64,000 nt of DNA from Bacteroidales bacterium UBA3289 (GTDB taxonomy: Bacteria; Bacteroidota; Bacteroidia; Bacteroidales; UBA932), in NCBI GenBank assembly GCA_002361625.1, contig DETL01000034.1, positions 140,668 to 204,667 of the forward strand. The letters are read 5' to 3'. The notes under the pieces were generated by a model, which saw nothing but the letters and a program-made list of their open reading frames with translations, was not told the DNA's origin and did no database searches. Made by a program: the position numbers and the translations under genes. Every line of letters begins with the position of its first letter. Positions within the stretch are counted from its first letter, which is position 1. Of the stretch, positions 8,151-16,523 are shown in pieces.

Positions 8151-9449
8151 ATGTTGAAGGACTACCCATTCATAGATTGTACAGAAAAGTACAACTCAAT
8201 CATGGTGTTTGGCAAGAACAAAGATGTCCTTGTTCACCGATGGTATCCTTTTGTAGAGGGATATTCCAAAGAGTTTATTGAGGATATTCTTCATGAACTC
8301 CCCTTTATTCCACAGTGTGCATTAGAGCCTTTCTGCGGGAGTGGTACCACACCAGTAGAGCTACAGAATCATAATATCAAGTGCTATAGCTTTGAAGTGA
8401 GCCCATTCATGCATCTTCTTGCAAAGGTAAAACTTGAACGTACCTATGAAGAGGCAACACTAATTAGGTTTCGGAACAAAGTGGCCGACTCATTGGCAAG
8501 GCCGATGCCTGATATACGAAAGAAGGAACTTGTACCCTTTGGGGACACTTTAGTTCGTAAAGATGGACAAAAGAAGTGGAATTTCCACGATTCTTCACTT
8601 GATGGAATTCTTGATATACGTTACGCAATACGCACGGAAGTCGATGATGATAGATACTATAAGTTGTTTACTATAGCGCTATCTTCAATAATACTGCAAG
8701 CTAGCAATTTGTTTCGTAATGGCAAGTGCCTTTCATATAAAAAAGGGTGGGAAACCCGAATTATAAGTCGGGATGAGATACACAAACTTTTCTTGAATCA
8801 GTTGGACACGGTGATTTATGAAGATGTGAAGACATTGTCATCTCAAAGGGCAACGGTATGTAATGCAGATATATGTTGTTTGGGTGATGTACGCGAGTCA
8901 ATTGAAAATGTGGAAGACGATTCTTTGGACTTAATCATAACATCACCTCCGTATTTAAATTCTCGCGACTATACAGACATCTATATGCTGGAACTGAAAG
9001 TTCTGCAATTGGTTAACAGTCATGAGGAACTGCAAAAACTTCGTAAGAGCACGTTTCGCTCCCATGTGCAGGTTAAGTATGGAGATGTGAGGCCGATTGA
9101 TAACTTAAGATTAGGTGAATGTCTATCTGAAATGAGGAAGTCTGATAAAAAGAGCTGGAATTCTGACATCCCTAATATGGTTTGTGGCTATTTTGAGGAC
9201 ATGCAGCACCTTTTCTCGGTTTTTTCCAGAAAGATGCGCAAGGGAGGAGTTATCTATTTCAATGTGGCAAACTCTGCTTATTTTGGAGTGGAAGTTCCAG
9301 TAGATATGATTATTTCTGATATTGCGGAAGGCTGTGGAATGAAAGTGCGAGAAATAAGGAAGGCAAGAGATATAAAGACGAGTCCCCAACAGAGTAAGGC
9401 ACTTGGTAAAAAGCTTCACGAAAGCGTAATAGTGATCGATAAGCAATAA
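8151..9449 (+). CDS. DNA methyltransferase (TSPPY type) of the ATPase-nuclease operon
   Basis: The 432-residue protein has the S-adenosylmethionine motif EPFCGSGTT at residues 59-67 and the catalytic motif TSPPY at 264-268, followed by YTDIYMLE. Motif IV of the form TSPPY is typical of N4-cytosine and some N6-adenine DNA methyltransferases. The C-terminal part (GGVIYFNVANSAYFG) fits later strands of the fold. The 200 residues between motif I and motif IV could hold target recognition. It closes a four-gene run with spacings of -4, 5 and 8 bases. The simplest reading is self-protection against the neighbouring nuclease, as in restriction-modification. Confidence 0.85.
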   Translation: MLKDYPFIDCTEKYNSIMVFGKNKDVLVHRWYPFVEGYSKEFIEDILHELPFIPQCALEPFCGSGTTPVELQNHNIKCYSFEVSPFMHLLAKVKLERTYEEATLIRFRNKVADSLARPMPDIRKKELVPFGDTLVRKDGQKKWNFHDSSLDGILDIRYAIRTEVDDDRYYKLFTIALSSIILQASNLFRNGKCLSYKKGWETRIISRDEIHKLFLNQLDTVIYEDVKTLSSQRATVCNADICCLGDVRESIENVEDDSLDLIITSPPYLNSRDYTDIYMLELKVLQLVNSHEELQKLRKSTFRSHVQVKYGDVRPIDNLRLGECLSEMRKSDKKSWNSDIPNMVCGYFEDMQHLFSVFSRKMRKGGVIYFNVANSAYFGVEVPVDMIISDIAEGCGMKVREIRKARDIKTSPQQSKALGKKLHESVIVIDKQ

Positions 9450-9505
9450 TATTAATCAATGCTATCTGTTGATTTGTGTCGTACGATAGACAGAATAGGA
9501 ATGAT

Positions 9506-9895
9506 ATGACCCCTCAACAACAATACATAGCCCATTGGCATGACAGTTTTGTGAATTACATCGGGAGTTTGCTCGGAGTGATTGCTGGGCTGGTGACAAG
9601 GCCGGAGGCGGCACATGAAGATAAGGAGGCTCTTGAGGACGTCAAGATGACGCTGACCGGTAGAGATGCTGCGGATGTGGAACGGGATTTGGCAGCCGGC
9701 ATAATTAAGAAGAGTACGCTTGATAAGATAGAGAAGATCAATGGGGATTTGGTTGATACTTGCCTGGCGCATATTCAGATGAACCCCTTGGTGCGTGAGT
9801 TCTGGAAGCAGATGGCGCATATCAAGATAGAGCGGGATAAAGCCGGCGAGCAGGAACGGCTGGCTGTACTACAGATCCCTGTCATAGAAGGATAA
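9506..9895 (+). CDS. Hypothetical protein (about 129 aa)
   Basis: The ATG at 9506 is preceded by AGGAAT at a suitable distance; a GTG at 9476 in the same frame is an alternative start. The protein reads MTPQQQYIAHWHDSFVNYIG and is helical and soluble, with a middle that could pack as a helical bundle. I do not recognise a family. It follows the methyltransferase by about 55 bases and touches the decayed gene after it. It could be a remnant of the same inserted piece. Confidence 0.45.
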   Translation: MTPQQQYIAHWHDSFVNYIGSLLGVIAGLVTRPEAAHEDKEALEDVKMTLTGRDAADVERDLAAGIIKKSTLDKIEKINGDLVDTCLAHIQMNPLVREFWKQMAHIKIERDKAGEQERLAVLQIPVIEG

Positions 9896-9897
9896 TG

Positions 9898-10417
9898 GGT
9901 AATCTGCCGGGAACTCAGTGGTTGCCTGAACAGGGGAGTTGCAAGTCTTGTCCACGGGCAAGCAGGCCAATGTGGATATCTTCATCAACCACCCGAACTA
10001 GGGGTTCATCAAGGGCGACTGCGACCATGAGTTATGTGAGCCCTATAAAGGATACTATCGAGATCAGTGGGAGGATATTGACGAATTGAAGAATCCTACG
10101 ATGTGGATTAAGTTGCTAATGGCCTTCATCAACGGTATTTATGAAGAGCACAATTTGAGTGAGTCGGCTTTTAAGACGATGAAGCAAATGTTCATTCGCA
10201 GTTTTCCTTATGTCGCAAGAAACATGACCTCGAAAGAGAAAGAAAGAGTAAGATCATTGCTTTATTTTGGCTTAATAAAGTAGACATTGGAGATGATGAA
10301 TACCACGTCAAGATAAAGGATTATGAGTGTAGCATGAACAAGGGCTACTTCGTATCGTCGCCGCATAAGGGATTAGAAGCGTTGGTGGAGGCGATTGTGC
10401 TGAGGTCAGGAGATTAA
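9898..10417 (+). pseudogene. Gene remnant of unknown family with several frame breaks
   Basis: Protein-like sequence runs through this stretch in different frames. One piece (9932-10085) reads STGKQANVDIFINHPN, is broken by an in-frame stop at about 10000, and continues GFIKGDCDHELCEPYKGYY. The next piece, in the same frame up to 10283, reads NPTMWIKLLMAFINGIYEEH and NMTSKEKERVRSLLYFG. The last piece in another frame (about 10270-10417) reads NKVDIGDDEYHVKIKDYE and KGLEALVEAIVLRSGD. Together they look like one former gene of about 160-170 codons. I cannot name its family. Confidence 0.5.
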
Positions 10418-10473
10418 AAGCGAAACAACGATTATCCCCAGTTTTACGTTACGTTGGTTCAATCAAACAGAGT

Positions 10474-11472
10474 ATGGATAAGAAATACCAAGTATTTGTC
10501 AGTTCAACTTACGAGGACTTACAGGAAGAGCGCAAGGCCGTAATGGAGGCCCTTCTCCAGATGAATTGCTTCCCGGTTGGGATGGAGTATTTTAATGCTG
10601 CTGACGATAGTCAGTGGGATGTCATTACGAGCCTGATTGACGAATGTGATTACTATGTCCTTATTGTTGCTGGAAGATATGGTTCGATAGAGGAGTCTTC
10701 GGGAAAGAGTTATACGCAAAAGGAATACGAATATGCGGTAAAGAAAGGTGTTCCTGTCATTTCTTTTGTTCATAGCGATGTGAAACTCCTGCCAAGTGGT
10801 AAGGTAGATAGTGATGCTTCCGTGGTTCAGAAACTTGACGATTTCAAGAAAGAGATAAGTAAGAAACTATGGCAGAAATGGGATAATAAAGATAGCCTTG
10901 CATCAGCTGTTGTTTTGAGTCTGACCAAATTAATAAAATCGAAACCCAGAACCGGTTGGGTGCGTTATGCGTCCCTTTCTGCAGAAGCGAACAAGCAAAT
11001 CCTTGCACTGAAGGAGGAGAACGAAGCATTGAAGGTTAAATTAAAACAGGTTGAGGACGAAGATCCAAAAGGGATAGAAATCTTCCAACAGGGGGACGAC
11101 GAAGTATTAATAAGTGTGAGCTACCACTATATCGAACGCAATTATCTTAAAGTTCGCCTTTCGTGGAATAGAATTGTTTCGATTTTGTCGCCTGTTCTTG
11201 TGGATGAGGCTTCCGAAGAGAAAATGAAGGGCGTCTTTATTGACTCAATACGAGAAGACATTCTTACAACAGACAAGAATTATAAAACCAATCGCAGTAG
11301 AATTGAGGAAGAGTCTTTCCAACAAATAAAAGTTCAATTGATAGCACTCAGAATTATTGAAATCAGTGATAGAAAACGGACAGTGAAGGATAATGAAACA
11401 TATTGGCATCTTACACCCTATGGATTCAGAGTGATGATGAATTTGAGAGCGCTGAAAAGGAAAGCAGATTGA
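10474..11472 (+). CDS. DUF4062 domain protein, putative TIR-like sensor/effector
   Basis: The 332-residue protein begins with a clear DUF4062 domain: YQVFVSSTYEDLQEERKAV at residues 5-23, then the conserved glutamate-rich GMEYF and SLIDECDYYVLIVAGRYGS. DUF4062 folds like TIR and related nucleotide-binding domains and occurs in front of NTPase or signalling modules in bacterial conflict systems. A coiled coil (about 170-195) leads to a C-terminal region that ends in a winged-helix-like YWHLTPYGFRVMMNLRAL. There is no NTPase motif, so it is a short version. It has its own upstream spacer of about 56 bases and no obvious operon partner. Confidence 0.75.
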   Translation: MDKKYQVFVSSTYEDLQEERKAVMEALLQMNCFPVGMEYFNAADDSQWDVITSLIDECDYYVLIVAGRYGSIEESSGKSYTQKEYEYAVKKGVPVISFVHSDVKLLPSGKVDSDASVVQKLDDFKKEISKKLWQKWDNKDSLASAVVLSLTKLIKSKPRTGWVRYASLSAEANKQILALKEENEALKVKLKQVEDEDPKGIEIFQQGDDEVLISVSYHYIERNYLKVRLSWNRIVSILSPVLVDEASEEKMKGVFIDSIREDILTTDKNYKTNRSRIEEESFQQIKVQLIALRIIEISDRKRTVKDNETYWHLTPYGFRVMMNLRALKRKAD

Positions 11473-11497
11473 TTATGGAGAGCAATAAAAAGATATG

Positions 11498-11547
11498 CCC
11501 ACGACAATGATGCGATCAATGAGGAGGATGCACTGAGGAAATTATAA
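11498..11547 (+). repeat. Short direct repeat with the tail of a lost gene (copy 1)
   Basis: The stretch reads as the end of a protein (HDNDAINEEDALRKL, stop). It matches 14729-14774 ([14 protein letters not shown]) at both nucleotide and protein level. Here it stands without the rest of the gene, directly after the DUF4062 gene and 30 bases before repeat L2. It suggests that the DNA between leader L1 and this tail was inserted into, or replaced, a gene like the one remaining at 14429. Confidence 0.6.
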
Positions 11548-11578
11548 CTCACCCCCCTCGCGCCGTCCGTAGCAAACC

Positions 11579-11921
11579 ACCCTCTCCGAACCAATCCACT
11601 CCACCACGCCAATACCCTCCTAGCCCCCAAGCCTTCCTGGACAGGAAGCGCGTTAGGCGGTGCTCCATCGCCGGAGAGTAGTGCCGGCGAAAACATTGCA
11701 AGGAGATCTGGAATAATCGAAATATCGAAGCCCGCGACCGGAGCATGCCCCCCATGTTCCGGTCGCTTATTCTTTATAACTCAAAACGGCGGGTTAAGTC
11801 AAATATTATTCGTATCTTCGTGAAGATATCAAAGTATCTGGAATTGATACTCCATTCGCCCGGCAAGGGCCTCTTGGAAAGAAGGTCGGTCAGGCGAGGA
11901 AATCCTTACATAGATGAAATT
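11579..11921 (+). repeat. Repeat L2: 343-bp structured direct repeat, copy upstream of the DUF2971 cassette
   Basis: It is nearly identical in order and spacing to 14042-14384. From left to right it has three foldable parts: CTTCCT...AGGAAG, TCGCCGG...CCGGCGA, and the long terminator hairpin at 11734. Then comes a promoter-like TATCTTCG at 11814-11821, a leader hairpin AGTATC/GATACT (11834-11852) and the conserved box 11870-11911. The -7 box has one change from TAnnTTTG (TTCG), so this copy may be a weak promoter. It runs up to nine bases before the next gene. Confidence 0.75.
11734..11775 (+). terminator. Terminator hairpin inside repeat L2
   Basis: A 13-base arm starting GCGACCGG (11734) pairs with the arm ending CCGGTCGC (11766), allowing one G-T pair, around a CCCCC-rich loop. 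The tail is TTATTCTTT. The same hairpin is at 14197-14238. Confidence 0.75.
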
Positions 11922-11929
11922 GATGTATA

Positions 11930-13396
11930 ATGGAAAAGAAGCTATATTTGCTTAGAATGAATTGCCAGGGGACGCAAGTTGATATTGAGGAATACGACTT
12001 GGCAAAGCATGATGAATTAAGCAAATGGTTTGAGGAGAAAGAGCTTCCTTGGCAAACTGATGATCCATTCAAGGAATGGAAACTGGTGGCAGAGGCTTTT
12101 GGTGAAGATCGCATCATACACTTTACCCTTAGGAAAGATGATGCGAAACGGTATTGGCAGACCTTTTCCGAGACGCTCAAAGAGTATTACAACTGTGTAG
12201 AGAAAGCAGAAGAGCTACTCCGTGTTCATGGCCCGGGAAATGTGAGACACGAACAAAGCAAGGAAAACATAGCGCTATGTAGTATCTCAGACATATTCTA
12301 TGTGTATGAGAAACCCTTCGTCAAACTGGTTTATCGTTTAGGCAATCGTTTCAGGACCGATGCCATTTTTACGGAATATGATATTCCGTGTTGGAAACTG
12401 GAGTTCATCCATTCGGGTGGCCTTAGCGTCCATGAGCGGAAATTACTCAGAACAGACCAAAGGACGTTTGAGGAATGGATGCAACTCATTATGAAAGAGC
12501 CAGATGGAGCTGAGACGCAAAAACAAACTGTCATTGAACAGATTTCGAAGCTATATGGCATCCAGCTTTCCCAAGAACAGATTCTTTACGACCCGACAGC
12601 AAATTGCTATTTGTTGAAAGAAGATGCGGAAAGATCCGTCCTTGGAAATCTGATGCCGGAAGCTGCGGGTGATATCAAAGAAATAGCAAAATATACCAGT
12701 TTTGAGAGTCTTATAGCTATTCTGGAGTCCGGCAAGATACGGATGAACAGCATTGTCTCCATGAATGATAAGACCGAGACCGACTTCCTGGGCGATGTCA
12801 TCAAGAACTACGAGGAAGACTATGAGCAGGAAGATGACAAGTACCTGTTTGCCGATAAGGAGTTTATAACTTCCTTCACTTCCAAAATTGATGACCTGGA
12901 TATGTGGCGGCTTTACGGAGACAATGCCCGAGGTGCCTGCATGGTATTCGAGCGCGATGCTAAGCAGAGTGATGATTTGTATAAGATAAGATACATTGAC
13001 CCACAAAGTAAAGACATTGCCAAGGTCTCTGAACTGATGGTCAAGTTGAAAGAGATGGGCATCAGGTTCCGGTTGAACTGTTTACAGAAGTACCGCCACT
13101 TTTTAAAGCACGTCGATTACCATGCAGAAGAGGAATCCCGCCTGTTGGTGTTTAGTGAGCGGCCTGACGGCTGGTTTATCAACCGGGACAATGGAATATT
13201 GACACCCTATATGGAGAAGGCCCTTAATAAATCTGATCGGATGAAAACTGGGGCGTATCCCTTCCGATTACGGAGAATCATACTGGGACCGTCCATTAAA
13301 GATAAAGATGCCAATTTGATGCAGGTGTTTTATATGTCACATCAGTATGGCTATTACCTTTCTGTTGAGGAAAGTAGGATAAATAGCTATAGATGA
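11930..13396 (+). CDS. DUF2971 domain protein with a long N-terminal extension
   Basis: The 488-residue protein has an N-terminal half (about 1-235) of no recognised family and a C-terminal DUF2971 domain. The latter is marked by YTSFESLIAILESGKIRMNS at its start, a SMNDKTE turn, then FITSFTSKIDDLDMWRLYGDN with ARGACMVFE. These are the family landmarks (a start-site 'Y..f.s...IL..g.i....', then 'S.s...d...MW..Y.d...G'). The function of DUF2971 is unknown; the family is frequent near defence genes. The gene lies between the 343-bp repeats L2 and L3 together with the next gene, and two more DUF2971 genes occur in this window (46193 and 54835). Confidence 0.75.
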   Translation: MEKKLYLLRMNCQGTQVDIEEYDLAKHDELSKWFEEKELPWQTDDPFKEWKLVAEAFGEDRIIHFTLRKDDAKRYWQTFSETLKEYYNCVEKAEELLRVHGPGNVRHEQSKENIALCSISDIFYVYEKPFVKLVYRLGNRFRTDAIFTEYDIPCWKLEFIHSGGLSVHERKLLRTDQRTFEEWMQLIMKEPDGAETQKQTVIEQISKLYGIQLSQEQILYDPTANCYLLKEDAERSVLGNLMPEAAGDIKEIAKYTSFESLIAILESGKIRMNSIVSMNDKTETDFLGDVIKNYEEDYEQEDDKYLFADKEFITSFTSKIDDLDMWRLYGDNARGACMVFERDAKQSDDLYKIRYIDPQSKDIAKVSELMVKLKEMGIRFRLNCLQKYRHFLKHVDYHAEEESRLLVFSERPDGWFINRDNGILTPYMEKALNKSDRMKTGAYPFRLRRIILGPSIKDKDANLMQVFYMSHQYGYYLSVEESRINSYR

Positions 13397-13422
13397 AAAT
13401 GCGATAATAGTTTGGGAGAATA

Positions 13423-13986
13423 ATGCCAGAGTATCATTATATCGAAGGTTTACAGTATACGGACGAGGTCTTGATTGCCGTAAGATACGGCTATCAGTAT
13501 CGGCTGGATGCAGAGTTATATTGCCAGGATGAATCCATTCATTTTAAACATTGTCTCCAGGATGCTCCTGACCTGCTCAATTGGTTTGCCAATCTGATTT
13601 TAAGTGGCATCGCCTGGGATGTGCTGAAGGGAATAGCGGCAGAACTCAAGGAACGGTTTCATCGAGAGAAACGCAACATCCCGCCCATGGCGGAGCAGAT
13701 ACTGACGAATCAGCAAGATCTTCGTACGTTTTATGAGTATATCAAGGAGTTCAAGGAAGGAAAACTGAGTATATCCAATCGCGAGAAAAAGTACATATAT
13801 GAGGAGATTGTCGCAGACTATTCTGGAAAGGAAACTGCAAGAATATACGAATCAGAGAAACGGTTTCCTACGAAGGAAGAGTCTAAGAGGATCATGCGCG
13901 ATGCCCATGAGGCTGCAAAGATGATTCTGTCCATGAAGGATCATCCCGATGAGAACGAGTCTGAGAAGGATCATTCATTTGAATGA
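13423..13986 (+). CDS. Hypothetical protein in the L2-L3 cassette
   Basis: The 187-residue protein starts at the ATG at 13423, 26 bases after the DUF2971 gene. It begins MPEYHYIEGLQYTDEVLIAV and has a hydrophobic stretch (NWFANLILSGIAWDVLKGIA, about 63-82) that may be a buried or membrane-touching helix. A charged, helical C-terminal half follows, rich in lysine and glutamate. No known family is recognised. As the only companion of the DUF2971 gene between the two repeats, it may be its functional partner. Confidence 0.6.
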   Translation: MPEYHYIEGLQYTDEVLIAVRYGYQYRLDAELYCQDESIHFKHCLQDAPDLLNWFANLILSGIAWDVLKGIAAELKERFHREKRNIPPMAEQILTNQQDLRTFYEYIKEFKEGKLSISNREKKYIYEEIVADYSGKETARIYESEKRFPTKEESKRIMRDAHEAAKMILSMKDHPDENESEKDHSFE

Positions 13987-14196
13987 ACATAGATGCAAAA
14001 AGGCCTTTTCACCGAATAATCCTATAATCCGCCTTGCAGATACCCTATCCGAACCAATGCATACTACCACGCCAATACCCTCCTAGCCCCCAATCCTTCC
14101 TGGACAGGAAGCACACCAGATGGTGCTCCCTCGCCGGAGAGTAGTGCCGGCGAAAACATCGCAAGGGGATCTGGAATTAGCGAAATATCGAAGCCC

Positions 14197-14238
14197 GCGA
14201 CCGGAACATGCCACCCATGTTCCGGTCGCTTATTCTTT
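14197..14238 (+). terminator. Terminator hairpin inside repeat L3
   Basis: A perfect 13-bp inverted repeat (GCGACCGGAACAT pairing with ATGTTCCGGTCGC) around a short GCCACCC-type loop is followed by TTATTCTTT. It stands about 40 bases upstream of the promoter box, so it should insulate the polysaccharide operon from the cassette upstream. Confidence 0.85.
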
Positions 14239-14275
14239 ATAACTCAAAACGGCAGGTTAAGTCAAATATTTTTCG

Positions 14276-14283
14276 TATCTTTG
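14276..14283 (+). promoter_or_regulatory. Probable polysaccharide-operon promoter, -7 box TATCTTTG
   Basis: The box matches TAnnTTTG. It lies between the terminator hairpin and the leader hairpin of L3, with no gene start until 14429. There is no clear -33 TTG at the usual distance. Confidence 0.65.
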
Positions 14284-14428
14284 CGAGGTTTACAAAGTAT
14301 CTGGAATAGATACTCCATTCGTCCGGCAGGGGCCTCTTGGATAGGAGGTCGGTCAGGCGAATAGTTCCTTGCATAGATGAAATCGTGCGAGGAATAGGAG
14401 ATTTCGTCTATGGCTAAAGGATATTACC

Positions 14429-14774
14429 ATGAATCCAAAGACCCTATTCGAACAACTTGATGAACTTCATTCCCAGTGGACCCTTTTGGATAAGGTGGGA
14501 AAGAGATGCAGTAGGGGAGGATGTGGCAGCAGATGACATCGGCATATCGTTATCTTGTCCAAGTGTACCAGAGTCGGGGGTATCTGATGCCCAATGAAAG
14601 TAACTATGCCAATCGGATAGGTCAGACGCTGATGATGCCCCAGAGCGAAAAGATGAAGGTAATCCCTTAACCTCCTCGCAGAGGATCCATCCGTCAGGGC
14701 TTATGACGGCCACCCGCAATCCAAAGGTCCACGACAATGAGCCGATCAGTAGGGAGGATGCACTTAGGAAATGA
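14429..14774 (+). pseudogene. Broken first gene of the polysaccharide locus, unknown family
   Basis: An ATG at 14429 opens MNPKTLFEQLDELHSQWTLL, which stops after about 35 codons. Protein-like sequence continues in other frames: SAYRYLVQVYQSRGYLMPNE up to about 14670, then [14 protein letters not shown] to a stop at about 14774. The last part repeats the orphan tail at 11498-11547. Its place directly behind the leader suggests a former regulatory first gene, as seen in Bacteroides capsule loci, but I do not recognise a UpxY or UpxZ protein in it. Confidence 0.5.
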
Positions 14775-15004
14775 TCTCGCAAACTGCAAAGCCCGAAGCT
14801 GAAACTCAATCAGGTCACAGAGGGGCAAGGGACGCGGTTCGGAAGTGGAAGTCCATCTATGCCGATCAGATGCTGGAGGATATAAAACGCGGTCCGGAAA
14901 AGGGTCCAGTGTCGATAGAAACTGTCGACAAGCGAGTCTGGCTGGATGTCGATGCCGGCAAAGCCCTGATAGAATTGCTGAAGTCGAATCCGATAGGAAA
15001 ATGA
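14771..15004 (+). CDS. Short hypothetical protein before rmlA (77 aa)
   Basis: The frame from the ATG at 14771 gives a hydrophilic 77-residue protein with [20 protein letters not shown] and [19 protein letters not shown]. It ends 20 bases before rmlA. The first dozen residues look like random translation, while the rest looks like genuine protein, so it may be the C-terminal piece of a larger lost gene. No function is known. Confidence 0.4.
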   Translation: MISQTAKPEAETQSGHRGARDAVRKWKSIYADQMLEDIKRGPEKGPVSIETVDKRVWLDVDAGKALIELLKSNPIGK

Positions 15005-15023
15005 TAACAAAAACTATAAATAT

Positions 15024-15935
15024 ATGAAAGGCATCGTCCTCGCCGGAGGATCCGGCACACGTCTTTACCCGATAACGAAAGGGGTTAGTAAGCAGCTTCT
15101 GCCCATCTATGATAAGCCGATGGTGTATTATCCCATCAGCGTGCTGATGCTGGCGGGGATTCGTGATATTCTCATCATCTCAACACCGCAGGATCTCCCG
15201 GGATTTAAGCGTCTCCTCGGAGATGGTAGCGACTATGGAGTGCATTTCGAGTATGCCGAGCAGCCTAGCCCGGATGGACTGGCACAGGCGTTCATTATCG
15301 GAGAAGAGTTTATCGGGAATGACAGTGTATGCCTTGTGTTGGGCGACAATATTTTCCATGGGGCCGGATTCAGCGCTCTCCTAAAAGAATCCGTCAGAAC
15401 TGCTGAAGAAGAAAAGAAGGCGACGGTATTTGGTTATTGGGTAAATGATCCGGAGCGTTACGGAGTCGCAGAGTTCGATAAGGATGGTAATTGCCTTTCG
15501 ATCGAAGAAAAACCGAAGGAGCCCAAGAGCAACTACGCCGTTGTTGGTCTGTATTTCTATCCGAACAAGGTGGTTGATGTGGCGAAGCACATCAAACCGA
15601 GTGCCCGCGGTGAATTGGAAATTACCACCGTTAATCAGGTATTCCTGAAGGATGAAGAACTGAAAGTGCAGACTTTAGGACGCGGTTTCGCTTGGCTTGA
15701 CACCGGCACACATGACAGTCTTGCGGAGGCGACAAGTTATATTGAAACGATTGAGAAACGCCAAGGCCTTAAAGTCGCTTGCCTGGAAGGAATTGCCCTT
15801 CGTAAAGGCTGGATTACTCCCGACAAGATGCGCGAGTTGGCCAAGCCCATGCTCAAGAACCAGTATGGGCAGTATTTGATGAAAATAGCCGATGAGTTTG
15901 ACAAGAACGGCGCCGGCAAAATTGATGAATTTTAG
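15024..15935 (+). CDS. rmlA: Glucose-1-phosphate thymidylyltransferase
   Basis: The 303-residue protein starts [18 protein letters not shown], the nucleotide-binding signature of RmlA. It continues with [46 protein letters not shown] and the C-terminal [10 protein letters not shown]. All belong to the short RmlA type. It makes dTDP-glucose from dTTP and glucose-1-phosphate in the cytoplasm, the first step toward dTDP-L-rhamnose and related sugars. rmlC and rmlD follow directly; rmlB is absent from the window and must be encoded elsewhere if the pathway is complete. Confidence 0.97.
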   Translation: MKGIVLAGGSGTRLYPITKGVSKQLLPIYDKPMVYYPISVLMLAGIRDILIISTPQDLPGFKRLLGDGSDYGVHFEYAEQPSPDGLAQAFIIGEEFIGNDSVCLVLGDNIFHGAGFSALLKESVRTAEEEKKATVFGYWVNDPERYGVAEFDKDGNCLSIEEKPKEPKSNYAVVGLYFYPNKVVDVAKHIKPSARGELEITTVNQVFLKDEELKVQTLGRGFAWLDTGTHDSLAEATSYIETIEKRQGLKVACLEGIALRKGWITPDKMRELAKPMLKNQYGQYLMKIADEFDKNGAGKIDEF

Positions 15936-15944
15936 AATCACAAC

Positions 15945-16523
15945 ATGATAAACGTAATAAAGACAGATATTGAAGGAGTGGTCATCATCGAGCCCAAGGT
16001 GTTTGGTGACGACCGAGGATACTTCTTTGAATCCTGGAGTCAGAAGGATTTTGATGAGCAAGTACGGCCCATTAAATTTGTCCAGGATAATGAGAGCAAG
16101 AGTCGCTATGGAGTCCTCCGTGGTCTTCATTTTCAGAAAGGGAAGTATTCTCAAAGCAAGTTGGTCAGAGTCGTTAAAGGCAAGGTTCTCGATGTCGCTG
16201 TGGATGTACGGAAAGGATCGCCTACTTTCGGGAAACACGTCGCGGTAGAACTCACGGAAGAAAACCATCGCCAATTCTTTATACCTCGCGGTTTTGCCCA
16301 TGGTTTTGTAGTATTGAGTGAGGAAGCAATATTCCAATATAAATGCGATAATCTCTATGCTCCACAGGAGGAAGGTGCACTCGCCTGGGATGATCCGGAG
16401 ATTGGCATCGATTGGGGTGTCCCGGCAGATCGGGTAGTCTTGTCCGCTAAAGACAAGAATCATCCTCATCTAAACGAATCCGAAGATTTATTTGATTATC
16501 ATATAGATTATTACGCCGAATGA
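15945..16523 (+). CDS. rmlC: dTDP-4-dehydrorhamnose 3,5-epimerase
   Basis: The 192-residue protein has the RmlC cupin pattern: EPKVFGDDRGYFFESW, FVQDNESKSRYGVLRGLHFQ with the catalytic histidine, RVVKGKVLDVAVDVRKGSPTFG, and FIPRGFAHGFVVLSE. It epimerises C3 and C5 of dTDP-4-keto-6-deoxyglucose. It starts nine bases after rmlA and overlaps the start of rmlD by four bases, so the three are one translation-coupled unit. Confidence 0.96.
   Translation: MINVIKTDIEGVVIIEPKVFGDDRGYFFESWSQKDFDEQVRPIKFVQDNESKSRYGVLRGLHFQKGKYSQSKLVRVVKGKVLDVAVDVRKGSPTFGKHVAVELTEENHRQFFIPRGFAHGFVVLSEEAIFQYKCDNLYAPQEEGALAWDDPEIGIDWGVPADRVVLSAKDKNHPHLNESEDLFDYHIDYYAE

Larger units (their letters stand above)
14042..14384 (+). 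repeat. Repeat L3: 343-bp structured direct repeat, copy at the head of the polysaccharide locus
   Basis: It repeats 11579-11921 over its whole length with scattered changes. The parts are the same three hairpins, a perfect -7 box TATCTTTG at 14276-14283, leader hairpin AGTATC/GATACT (14296-14314) and conserved box 14332-14373. This copy precedes a broken gene and then rmlA, so it is probably the native promoter and leader of the polysaccharide operon. L1 (2236-2336) shares only the promoter-to-box part. Confidence 0.75.

Noticed and set aside
2236..14384. Invertible capsule promoters as in Bacteroides fragilis
   Set aside because: The repeated leaders are in direct, not inverted, orientation, and no inverted-repeat pair or nearby invertase gene was seen.
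11579..14384. L2 and L3 as integron-type attC sites
   Set aside because: They contain a terminator, a promoter and a leader rather than attC-like simple palindromes, and no integron integrase is in the window.
15675..16469. 264-codon minus-strand frame opposite rmlA-rmlC
   Set aside because: The sense strand encodes two well-known enzymes here; the antisense frame crosses their junction.
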